The notes under the pieces are model-generated. The model was not told the DNA's origin and ran no database searches. It saw only the letters and a program-made list of their open reading frames with translations. Shown here one piece after another: positions 1-10,613 of a stretch of 64,000 nt of DNA. This stretch comes from Brassica napus (lineage: Eukaryota; Streptophyta; Magnoliopsida; Brassicales; Brassicaceae). The translations under genes were made by a program, and so were the position numbers. Position 1 is the first letter of the stretch. Each line of letters begins with the position of its first letter. The DNA lies in assembly GCF_020379485.1 (NCBI RefSeq), contig NC_063452.1, forward strand, positions 52,204,439 through 52,268,438. The letters run 5' to 3'.

Positions 1-1573
1 CTATCATCGCAACATAAACTGTATCGTTGCACGATACAAAAACGTTATCTCCAACTCCTAACGCTTTCCTTACATTCTCTTGGTTCAAGAATTTCTCCAG
101 ATTGGAATTGTCATCACACATCAGCTCCCCACATTTCTTCCTCACGTCATAGGGCTTCAAAAAAGCAGAGAAATTATTGTAAACAGAGAAACTATTGTAC
201 GCGACAAAACACGGTCAGTTTCGGATTCCGATGCTTACATTCATGTCTTTGTTTTCGGATTTTATATAGTTAAGGATTTGGAAGCAGACGTGGTAAGCAG
301 AAGCACACGCTAAACCACCATCAATATCTGAAAAATTCACAAAATTATGACTCTTAAAAAAAAACAAAGCATTTTAGTAAGAACCAAATCCGACAAAATT
401 CAAAAGAAAAGAGATATCTAAATTACTGCATTCTCTTATGGAGCCTTGACAGTCAACGTAGACTTGGTTGAGACTTTCATGATCAGACTGGGAGATTAAC
501 TTCATTTCCAGCGCATAATCCCCATATGCACCATACTGGATCTCGGGGTTGGTTAGGCCGTTACCAATCGCAATACCCTTATTTTCACCAAGATTAACAC
601 AAGAAATTTCTAGTTAATATTGGAAGGGAAAAAAAAAAAGATAAACAGCTTTACAACGAATAAAGAACAGAGGATTCACTAAGATTCATATAGAGACTTA
701 CCTTAAGTTTTATTGGAATCCCTTCATTGTTTTTATTTCCAGTGTGAATGCGAGAAGCCAAAGCTGGAATGTAATGGCCTGCATAAGATTCGCCCGTGAT
801 ATAGAAATCGTTCCTCACGAGTTGCGGATGCTCCTTGAAAAACACCTACCGAATTTCAAAGCAAAACGAACTCAAATCATTATAGTTCAAATGTTTTAGA
901 AGAAAACAAGAACCGAACCTGAAGGAAGTTGTAGAGGTCGTTGCTCACACCAGTTTCGTCATGCCGGAGAACGTCAGTGTCCGATATGTTACTGAAACCT
1001 GTCCCAACGGGTTGGTCAACGTAAATTATATTGGAAACCTGTTGAAAACAAAAGTTAGTTGAATGATTGGAAATAATGTTTCCTGACGGACAAGAAATAC
1101 ATTTTTCTTTGACGACAAAGAATCTTTTTAATTATTCGAACCTGGTTCCAGCTATACTCGTTCCGAGAGAGTGAGAGATCCTCAGTGAGAGTGAACGGAC
1201 CATTCTCAGTCAACAGACCGAAGCTGCTACTACAACCCGGTCCACCCGACAGCCAGATCACAACTGGATCCGTGATGTTGTTCCGTGACTCAAAGAAGAA
1301 ATAGAACAACCTGTGAATAGCAGAATCAGCAACATTACCACAGAAATCAGGTACGGTTTTTAATGATTCAATGTGTATACGAGCTACTAAAACCAAACTA
1401 ATTTTAATTGGTTTAAGAGTTTACCTGGATGATTTGGTATTTGGCAAGCTGTAGTAGCCAGCATGATGACCCAATTCTTCAAGGTAAGGATCACTAGAAA
1501 CGTAACCGTGTAGGAAGTGGGAGAAAATAAAAACAAAGAGGAGGAAAGGAAGAGAGAATATCTTGGATTTCAT
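1..1573 (-). CDS. Serine carboxypeptidase-like protein (SCPL47/48/49 type), 5' seven exons, runs off left edge
   Basis: Secreted or vacuolar S10 serine carboxypeptidase. Seven exons can be joined in one frame with GT-AG borders: 1573-1425, 1310-1142, 1038-919, 845-702, 577-427, 327-239 and 154 to the edge. The ATG at 1573 opens a hydrophobic signal peptide, followed by the mature-type N terminus (LGHHAGYY). Exon 2 has the oxyanion motif GGPGCSS, exon 3 YVDQPVGTGFS, and exon 4 the nucleophile motif GESYAGHY. The catalytic Asp and His lie beyond the left edge. Only about 30 residues precede LGHHAGYY, so the long propeptide usual in the SCPL47-49 branch appears to be missing. No frameshift or in-frame stop is seen. 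By position it corresponds to the SCPL genes next to VPS24 in Arabidopsis (At5g22960/At5g22980). Family is sure; the exact ortholog is not. Confidence 0.88.
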
Positions 1574-2654
1574 GTTTTGGTGGTAATATTTCTCTTGTGA
1601 ATTTTAACCGGTATTTAAAGACTCCATTCAAACACACAAAGATGGATACTTCTCAGAATATTAATATCCCATATGAAAAGACATTCTCGGTACGTAATAT
1701 GGGGTTTCCAAACAAAACATGTGTCTTACGACCAAACATGCTACTGGTTTGGTCATTCCTCCTTTATGATCCTAATTAAATTTTGTGTCTTTGACAATCG
1801 TGTATGCTGTCTAACATTACATGAGGTGGATTATGCATGTTGATTGTCACTATGAGTTGCTTTCGTTTCGACATTACATGAGGTGGACTTTGCATGTTGA
1901 TTGTCACTACAAGTTGCTTTCGGCATTATTAAGATATGCAAACGCTTAGGAATAAACAAGAATTAATTTATAGATATATGATGTCTAGAGAGTTTGGAAT
2001 TATTACATGTCCTATGAAACCAAACTCTCATAAGTTCTGATTCTTTAAAACCTAACTTTTGTTTTTTTCTGTTTGATATATATAATAAGCAAAGACGTGG
2101 AATGTGTTTCCCAATCGTAAACGTGGTGATATTTTTCATGTTATTCTTTGTTTGACTATGTAAATGGAATACATTAGCTAAGTGTATAGGTAGGTGTCTC
2201 TTGCTTAGTGTCAGTCTATATTAATATACAAGAATATATGATCCTACATAAATGACTATGACCATCTCAAATTCTATTATGAATTCAGTCACCTTTAGAT
2301 CATGCAGGTGATTGATCATCATGATCATAAACCAAGCTCATTAGATGGTTCTTTGAAAGCAGGAGGATGAATTTGAGGTTGGTTTGGAGTTGAGTATTAG
2401 CATTCAGATTCTTTTAAGCTGTTTTATTGGAAACTTAAACCGAAAATCCGATGAACCATAGTATAAGATCAAGAAGAGTTTGGGATGAAATACTATGAAA
2501 AGAAACATAGTTAACAAAAGACAGCTTATGATCACATTGTATACGGTAGTTCAATTATATTATACAATACACAGTAATCTCCTTGTGTTGTCACCAACAT
2601 TAAGAGTTGATCGGATCAATAAAAAATAGTGTAAAGAGTCAATTGAATCATCAG
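1574..2654. other. Intergenic, SCPL 5' side to VPS24 3' side
   Basis: AT-rich spacer holding the SCPL promoter and the VPS24 3' flank. The only structure seen is an imperfect tandem duplication of about 60 bp (1813-1925). No supportable gene. Confidence 0.6.
1813..1925. repeat. Imperfect tandem duplication, two units of about 60 bp
   Basis: The block beginning ACATTACATGAGGTGGA and ending near GTTGCTTTCG occurs twice in a row, with a few substitutions between the copies. It lies about 240 bp upstream of the SCPL start codon. Confidence 0.75.
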
Positions 2655-3953
2655 TTAGGATCTAACTTTAGCGAGCCGAGCTCGAATCTCCTTCAGTTCT
2701 TCCTCATCATCATCACCTTCTGCAATTGCCTCTTCCTGCAAAACAAAACCAAAAAAAATTGTAACTTCTTCTTTAAGAATCTAATCTCCAAGTACCAAAC
2801 TGTTTTTCTTTCTCTCGCAATGAATTTTGGTGGATGAGCTTTACCTCGCGGGAAGTGCTCGCCTTCTGCGCAGGCACCTTTATCCTTTCCTTCCTGACAG
2901 CTTCTGGAAGCGCAGCAGCGGTTTCTCCAGCAATAGCTGTCAATACTTGATCAACCTCTTCGTCGATCTCATCTTCCATATTCTCTGAATCCAGTGCATT
3001 GTCAATGGCATCATTCACAAACTCCTCAATAACTCCGGCCTTCATATCAAAGCAACAAAAGGTTCATTACTGATTACGTACAATGATACTACCAACTCAG
3101 AAATTTCGAACAAGTAATATGGTGAGAGAAAGGAAACGAATAAAGGTACCTTAGTCATCTCTTTGCTGAACTCCTGCATAGTTGCAGCCATTTGTGGTGC
3201 TTTCATGAGGTTATTGACTAGCTTCATAACCTCCGCACTCTTGGACAGATGCCCAACTGTTCTAGCAACAGCTGAAGATTCAACGAAAGTAAAAGGAATA
3301 AATGATAAGACAATCACATTGCAAACACAGTATGAAGAAAACTCTTTTATAATACCAACACTCTCCCCAAGGTGCATTGATATGGAATTCATCTGGGCCT
3401 TGTTTTCATATAACCGGTTAACTGTTCTTCTCGAGCTCACAATCTCCTTAGCAAGCGCCTGAAACATCATCAGGAACACATTTTGAAAAGTGCTAAGCTT
3501 ACAAAGGCTAAGACTTTTTTTCTTAAAACTATTCTTTTTTTGTTCTACCTTGGCTGAGACCATATCATTTCGCCTTGCAGCCTCTTTAATAGCTTTCTGA
3601 ACATTTCTCTCTTCCTTCTGTATATCTGAAAACCAAGAATCAGAAATTTCTAGAACTCAACCCAAGACGATCCAAATCGAAAAGGATCGTGATCATATTA
3701 TCCCAACCCAACCCGATTCAGATTGATTTCTCGCGATTTTGGGTGCAATCAACCAAACCCATCAATCTAATTTCAGCTAGATTCATCAAAGTTTAAAACT
3801 TTATCCTAAAATTTATCAACGTGAGGGGATGAAAATAGAACCTCGAATTTGGCGTTCGATGTTACGGCACTCCTGACGAAGCTTATGTTGCCAATCACGC
3901 AAGAGTTGCTTCGGATCAGGCTTTGGTTTTATGATCTTCATCACTCTCTCCAT
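2655..3953 (-). CDS. VPS24: ESCRT-III subunit VPS24/CHMP3
   Basis: Charged multivesicular body protein of the ESCRT-III filament, which acts on endosome membranes in sorting ubiquitinated cargo into multivesicular bodies. Six exons (3953-3842, 3625-3549, 3458-3356, 3271-3150, 3039-2845, 2735-2655) join in frame to 229 residues, the length I recall for the Arabidopsis protein. The start is the ATG at 3953; the open frame extends further upstream but only through a non-ATG codon. The N terminus is basic (KPKPDPKQLLRDWQHKLRQE), matching ESCRT-III helix 1. The middle carries the conserved MNSISMHLGESV and APQMAATMQEFSKEM. The C terminus is acidic and ends in a MIM1-like helix (EIRARLAKVRS) that would bind the VPS4 MIT domain. 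The large Copia array starts about 960 bp upstream of this start codon. Confidence 0.95.
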
Positions 3954-4074
3954 CCTTTTGTACCTTCGCTTCTCTGTTTTCGGTTTTTCGAAGAATATTT
4001 TGTACGCTTCCAATATTATTTTATGTTTTGTCCAAAGTATTTTAAAACTGAAATATGCAAATTATTTAGGGCAA

Positions 4075-4450
4075 ATCTCCAAAATAGCACATTTCTAAGT
4101 TTATATCACAAAAATAGTACTCTAAAACTAAAATGACAAAAATAGCACCTTTTTAAGTTTATCCTTTGAAAATTTTAATTTTTTTATTTTTCAAAATTTG
4201 AAATCTTATCCCAAAACCTCATTTCTCAACTCTAAACCCTAAACCCTAAACCCTAAACCCTAAACTATAAACCCTAAACCCTAAACTCTAAACCCTAAAC
4301 CCTAAACTCTAAACCCTAAATTCTAAACCCTAAACCCTAAATTTTAAACCCTAAACCCTAAACCATAAATCCTAAACCCCACCCTTTAACTCTACCCTAA
4401 GTTTGTGACTTTTGATAAAACATTAAATGCTATTTTTGTGATTTTTGTCA
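4075..4450. repeat. Inverted-ended repeat containing degenerate telomere-type (CCCTAAA)n array
   Basis: From about 4226 to 4385 the sequence is a run of CCCTAAA units with variants such as CTCTAAA and TTCTAAA, the plant telomere heptamer. It is bordered by oppositely oriented copies of an AAAAATAGCA motif (left near 4083-4146, right ATGCTATTTTTGTGATTTTTG near 4428). The unit therefore looks like a dispersed crucifer repeat carrying telomere-like DNA rather than a telomere fusion. Confidence 0.6.
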
Positions 4451-4906
4451 ATTATTTACATCCTATAATCCTATCTATTATTATATGCCTTACAGGGGAT
4501 CTTACGGTCCTCTACTACAACAGAAATGCCTAGGCCTTGTGGAGAATGGTCGGATTCGACCCAACATAATATAGAGCCTAAGAATAAACAAAAAAAACTA
4601 GGGCCTTTTAGTCAAATAAAATTAGGAAGGCCCTTTGATATGAACTTTGTTTATCTAATTTATAAACAACAGTTTTAGCTAAAACACACAATTTTTTTTA
4701 AAAAATTACTATTTGTATCTTTAACATTTAATTGAAAAGAGAGAATGACCAATCATAAATTAACTTAATTTTTTTCTTTTTTACTTTTTTAATTGAATAT
4801 TGTGTAGCTAATTAGCTTTTTTGTACTGAAACTTCTAATAATGTATATTGTGAAACAAAGTATTTATATTAAAAAGAGGGAGTACTGCATATATAGGTCT
4901 ACTAAG

Positions 4907-4911
4907 ATCCA
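4907..4911. repeat. Left target-site duplication of Copia array (ATCCA)
   Basis: Five bases immediately left of the first LTR, identical to those right of the sixth LTR. Confidence 0.85.
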
Positions 4912-5726
4912 TGTTGGGGAAAGTCACACAGCGCAGCGGAAATACTAATGGTCGTGTTCCCCTGACCTTGTGTGAACCTGTGAAGAAAATATTTTGACGA
5001 TGGCGGGATGTGATATGCAGAAAAACGTAAATGAGACACACAATTTTTACGTGGAAAACCTCCTCGATGTGAGAAAGAAAAACCACGGGACCGTAGTCCA
5101 CTCAAAAATCCACTATGTAAATTGTATGAGTACAACCACGTCCTCCCTGTTCAACAGCCTGAACAGAACAGAAAGTCTAGCTACAAAGAGCTATCTCCAA
5201 CACAAGCAACAACAACAACAACAAGAGAGCAACACAAAGCTTCAAAACCGGCAGCAACCAAACGACCTCAGCTCACAAGGATTACGGCATCCAGAGACTA
5301 ATCCAACCGTACAAATCCAAGATAAACAAGTCAATAATACCTCTGCCAAGTTTCAGCTCAAGAAGAGAAGATCTCACCGTCGGATTTACCAAACACTCAA
5401 GACTGCCCAGCTGAAAAACTGTGACGACCAGCTTCACCAAAACCCAGACAACAGAAGATCCAACCGTTGAAATCCAAATCCCTTCGGTGAATCTCTAATC
5501 CACTGACCGAAGAAGCTTTCCACAAAATATCAGCCCGATCAAGTTCCGTTTGATCCTCCAAAACCAGTATTGAAATAGTCTGACGAGTTTTCTCCTCCTT
5601 CTCTCTTCTTTCTCTCTTTTGTCTCTCTCTCTAAACTCTATTATTGTAAGTCTACAGTGCAAAGGGTCATGAGAATTATTATGTCTCATGCCCACTTGGT
5701 TCTCTCCATCTAGGAGGGACCCAACA
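4912..5726 (-). repeat. Copia LTR 1 (outermost left, element 3' side)
   Basis: 815 bp, TG...CA ends. Its outer two thirds carry several substitutions absent from the other five LTRs (for example GTGAACCTG, ATGTAAATTG, GATTACGGC and GTCAATAAT on the plus strand). Contains a CAA-rich microsatellite (about 5207-5225) and, near the inner end, a pyrimidine-rich TTCTCTC tract. Confidence 0.93.
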
Positions 5727-5740
5727 AACTCCCCCTCCGA

Positions 5741-8700
5741 CTAGATGGAAGAAACAGTCATTCCGACTATCTCTCGGCATACCTCAAGCTTCCCCCTCGG
5801 TAATGACTTCGTCATCATATCAGCTCCATTATCATCCGTATGAACTTTCTCAAGTTCCACTTCCTTAGAAGCAACCACATCACATATCCAATGATACCTC
5901 CTCTGAATGTGTTTTGACTTCGAATGAAATGTATAATTCTTCCCGAGACAAATAGCGCTTTGACTATCACAAAGCAACACATACTTTTCTTGTTTGAAAC
6001 CGATCTCTTCACAGAAGTTCTTCATCCACAACAGCTCTTTACAAGCTTCAACTGCAGCAATGAACTCTGCCTCAGTGGTAGATAGTGCAACACACTTTTG
6101 CAACCTTGACTGCCATGCCACAGCTCCACCCGCAAATGTTACCAAGTAACCCGAAGTAGATTTGCTAGAATCAGCATCTCCCGACATGTCAGAATCAGTG
6201 TAACTGACAAGCAATGACTTCTTACCTCCAAATGTAATCTTTAAATCAGAAGTCCCTCTGAGATATCTCAAAATCCACTTCACAGCATTCCAATGTTCTC
6301 TTCCCGGATTGGAGAGAAACCTGCTGACAACTCCAACGGCGTAGGCTAAATCCGTCTTGTACAGACCATGGCATACATCAAACTACCCACTGCCGAAGCA
6401 TATGGAACCTTCGCCATATCTTCCTTCTCCGCATATGTCTTCGGACTTTGTTGACTGCTCAGTCTTAAGTGTGGAGCAAGAGGAGTACTCAACACTTTAG
6501 ACTTGTCCATGTGAAACCGCTTAAGTACTTTTTCAATGTACTTCTCCTGAGATAAGTGAAGCAGCTTCTCACCTCTATCTCGAATAATTCTCATACCGAG
6601 AATCTGTTTCGCTGGACCCATATCTTTCATGGCAAAGGACATGCTTAGCTGCTCTTTCAGCTCCTTAATTCTGTCTATGTTCCTGCCCACAATCAACATA
6701 TCATCGACATACAGCAACAAGATGATAAAATCATCCTCGCCGAACACGTTCACAAATACACAATGGTCTGAATCAGTCTCTGCATAACCATGCTCCCCCA
6801 TAACAGACTTGAACTTCATGTACCACTGCCTTGGTGTTTGCTTTAATCCATAAAGGCTTTTCTTCAAGCGGCAAACCAAATTTTCTTTGCCCTTTTTCAC
6901 ATAGCCTTCCGGTTGTTCCATGTAGATCTTTTCCTCCAAATCACCATGAAGGAAAGCAGTCTTCACATCCATTTGCTCAACCTCTAGATCAAGGCTCGCT
7001 GCCAATCCAAGTACAACCCGAATGGATGACATCTTCACAACAGGAGAAAAGATTTCATCATAATCAATTCCCTTCTTTTGGCCGTAGCCTTTCACAACCA
7101 ATCAAGCCTTGTGTCGAGGTGGCAAATTGTCATCCTCAGGCTTAATTCTGTACACCCACTTATTAAGCAGAGCCTTCTTGCTCTTAGGCAATTCCACCAA
7201 CTCAAAAGTATGGTTCTCCTCAAAAGAATCCATCTCCTCATCCATGGCTCCAAACCACTTATTCTTGTGTTTATCCTCCAAAGCTTCTTCATAGCTTTCT
7301 GGCTCTCCCCCATCAGTAAGTAATACATACTCACTAGGATCATACCTTGTCGACGGTTTAAGACCTCTCTCGGATCTTCTAACAGTAGTAGGTTGGTTCT
7401 CAGCAGCTGGTGTCTCACCATGATCGTCACCATGATCACCACTACCATCTTCATGTGCGGGAGCATCTGCACTGGGTGTATTATCCTGAACCTCAACCTC
7501 AACCTCACCGTGAACCGATGTAGAAGAAGTAGCCTTTGTATCGATCAAACCCTCAAAAATCTGAGTTGGCTTTTTGGACTTGTCAATGTCCTTAATCGTT
7601 TGATCTTCCATAAACACAACATCTCTGCTCCTTACGAGCTTCCTCTCAACGGGATCATATAATCTGTACCCAAACTCATCCTGACCATAACCAATGAACA
7701 CACACTGCCGCGACTTCATCTCAAGCTTCGATCTATCAACCTTGGGAATATGAACAAATGCCTTACACCCAAATACCCTCAAGTGACTGTAAGAAACATC
7801 CTTACCAGTCCAAACCCTCTCTGGAACATCACCATCCAATGGAGCACTTGGTGACAAATTCAGCACATGAACCACCGTGTTCAAAGCTTCTGCCCAGAAA
7901 GTCATCGATAAGCCTGACTGTGAGATCAAACATCTCATCCTCTCGACAATCGTCCGATTCATCCTTTCAGCCAACCCATTCAATTGTGGAGTATAAGGTG
8001 GCGTGAACTGATGCCTTATTCCATGCTCTTTGCAATAAGCATCAAATGGTCCAAGATACTCTCCACCATTATCACTGCGGATACACTTCAGCTTCTTCCC
8101 TGTTTGTCTCTCTACCAATGCCACAAAATGCTTGAAATATCCCAGCACCTGATCCTTCGTCCTCATAGGACATACCCACGACTTCCTTGAATGATCATCA
8201 ATAAAAGTCACAAAATATGATGCGCCGCCAAGAGATCTTGTCTTCATTGGACCACACACATCTGAGTGTACCAAATCAAGTACCTCGGGTTTCCTAGAAG
8301 GTGCGGAAGACTTGAAAGATACCCTGTGTTATTTTCCCGCAAAGCATTGCGAACACTTCTATAGGTGCAAACCAGAGATTCCTGGAATCACTTCATTCTT
8401 AGACAACACAACCATTCCCTTCTCACTCATGTGACCGAGTCTCTTATGCCATAACTCCATGGCATTATCATTCTCCACCGCATTAACAACATCTTTGGAG
8501 ACCTTACCCTGCATCCAATAGAAAGATGAAGACTTCTCACCTCGAGCCACAATCAAAGAACCGCGAGAGAGCTTCCATTTACCACCACCGTGCAAACTGA
8601 AATAACCCTCATCATCAAGTCTTCCCGTCGATATCAGATTCATCCTAATATCAGATTCATCCTAATATCAGGAACATGTTTAACATCCTTAAGCACCAGC

Positions 8701-9713
8701 CTAGTACCAAGACTAGTCTCCAAGCAAACATCACCAATGCCAGCAACCTGGGCCATCACATCATTCCCCATCTTCACAGAACCATAATTACCCGTGGTAT
8801 AGGTAGAAAACAAATCCCGCTGTGATGTAGCATGAGTAGTAGCTCCACTGTCAATCACCCAACTGGTGTCCTGGCATGCGACATTAATGGCATCACCCTC
8901 AAGAAGAATCAGAAACTGATCTTCGGTGAGAGTCACCCGATCCATCTTTTCTTCTTGATTTCCTTGCTGCTTGTTTTTCAACTTCCAGCAATCCTTCTTC
9001 ATGTGCCCTTTCTTATGACAGAAATAGCACTCCATATTTGCAAATCTATTAGACTTGCTCATGCTCCTGTTCTTGTCTCTCTTGGGATCTCTACTTGTAC
9101 TTCTCCCCCTTGACTCAGTAACAAAGACATCTGAACGCGAACTGCTAGCATTCGACTGCCTTCTTGCTTCCTCATTAAGAACACTGTTCTTCACTGAATC
9201 CATCGAAATAACACCTTCCGACGCGAAGTTACAAAGAGACATCCTCAAAACCTCCCAAGAGTCCAGTAAAGTACCGAGAAGCCACAGACCGTGAATCTCA
9301 TCATCAAACTTGATGCCCATATCAGATAACTTGTTGAGCAATCCCTGAAACGCATTCAAGTGATCCTTCATCGGAGTCCCCTCCTGATACCTCAGCTCAA
9401 TCAACTTCTTGATCATGTACATCTTGTTGTTTCCGGTCTTCCTAGCATATAACTGCTCCAGCTTCTTCCACAAAGAACGAGCATCCGTCTCATTCTCAAT
9501 GTGATGCAACACATTATCATCTACCCACTGCCTTATCAACCCACACACTTGGCGATGCTGCAGCTTCCACTCTTCATCCGTCTTCTTCTCAGGTTTCTGC
9601 TCCTCGAAGACTGGAACATGAAATTCCTTAACAAAGAGCAAATCCTTCATCTTGCCCTTCCATAGATGATAGTTAGCACCATTCAAGCTTATCATCCTGC
9701 TCATATTTTCCAT
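5741..9713 (-). pseudogene. Copia copy 1 gag-pol, defective
   Basis: Read from 9713 leftward: Gag starting MENMSRM, CCHC knuckle ([14 protein letters not shown], about 9000-9040), protease DSG motif ([13 protein letters not shown]), integrase His-Cys-type region and D,D-E core, RT with YVDDMLIVG (about 6690-6720), and RNase H to 5741. Lesions shared with the other copies: a 17-bp tandem duplication (8633-8671) that shifts frame, an in-frame TAA (8329-8331) and a TGA (7102-7104). A TAG at 8359-8361 is shared with copies 2, 4 and 5. Private lesion: a single-base deletion near 6346 in the RT/RNase H connection. It also has private residues in the pre-integrase region. The upstream frame running into the LTR is not part of Gag. 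Confidence 0.93.
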
Positions 9714-9787
9714 CTTCCACACAAGCAAATAATAACCCAAAGTTATCAGAAACCAAAGCTCTAAAACCAGAAGCTCTGATACCACTT

Positions 9788-10599
9788 TGTTGGGGAAAGT
9801 CACACAGCGCAGCGGAAATACTAATGGTCGTGTTCCCCTGACCTTGTGTGAACTTGTGAAGAAAATATTTTGACGATGGCGGGATGTGATATGCAGAAAA
9901 ACGTAAATGAGACACACAATTTTTACGTGGAAAACCTCCTCGATGTGAGAAGAAAAAACCACGGGACTGTAGTCCACTCAAAAATCCACTATATAAATGG
10001 TATGAGTACAACCACGTCCTCCCTGTTCAACAGCCTGAACAGAACAGAGAGTCTACCTACAAAGAGCTATCTCCAACACAAGCAACAACAACAACAAGAT
10101 AGCAACACAAAGCTTCAAAACCGGCAGCAACCAAACGACCTCAGCTCACAAGGATTCCGGCATCCAGAGACTAATCCAACCGTACAAATCCAAGATAAAC
10201 AAGTCCACAATACCTCTGCCAAGTTTCAGCTCAAGAAGAGAAGATCTCACCGTCGGATTTACCAAACACTCAAGACTGCCCAGCTGAAGAACTGTGACGA
10301 CCAGGTTCACCAAAACCCAGACAACAGAAGATCCAACCGTTGAAATCCAAATCCCTTTGGTGAATCTCTAATCCACTGACAGAAGAAGCTTTCCACAAAA
10401 TATCAGCCCGATCAAGTTCCGTTTGATCCTCCAAAACCAGTATTGAAATAGCCTGACGAGTTTTCTCCTCCTTCTCTCTTCTTTCTCTCTTTTGTCTCTC
10501 TCTCTAAACTCTATTATTGTAAGTCTACAGTGCAAAGGGTCATGAGAATTATTATGTCTCATGCCCACTTGGTTCTCTCCATCTAGGAGGGACCCAACA
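9788..10599 (-). repeat. Copia LTR 2
   Basis: 812 bp LTR between internal regions 1 and 2. Shares ACAGCGCAG with LTR 1 where LTRs 3-6 have ACGGCGCAG. Its variant AAGATAGCAACAC is shared with LTRs 5 and 6. Confidence 0.93.
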
Positions 10600-10613
10600 A
10601 ACTCCCCCTCCGA

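Larger units (their letters stand above)
3954..4911. other. VPS24 upstream region, partly repeat-derived
   Basis: Holds the VPS24 promoter, a degenerate telomere-like repeat block (see 4075-4450) and AT-rich DNA. A Stowaway-like end (GAGGGAGTA) sits at about 4877-4885, just before the Copia array, with no partner end identified. No coding sequence supported. Confidence 0.55.

Noticed and set aside
4994..5470. 158-codon plus-strand frame beginning MTMAGCDMQ, recurring near every LTR
   Set aside because: It lies inside the Copia LTRs on the antisense strand and changes with the CAA microsatellite. It is a shadow of the LTR.
8640..9977. 445-codon frame taken as a complete Gag starting in the LTR
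   Set aside because: The first part translates LTR and primer-binding-site DNA. The family-type Gag start is the ATG at 9713.
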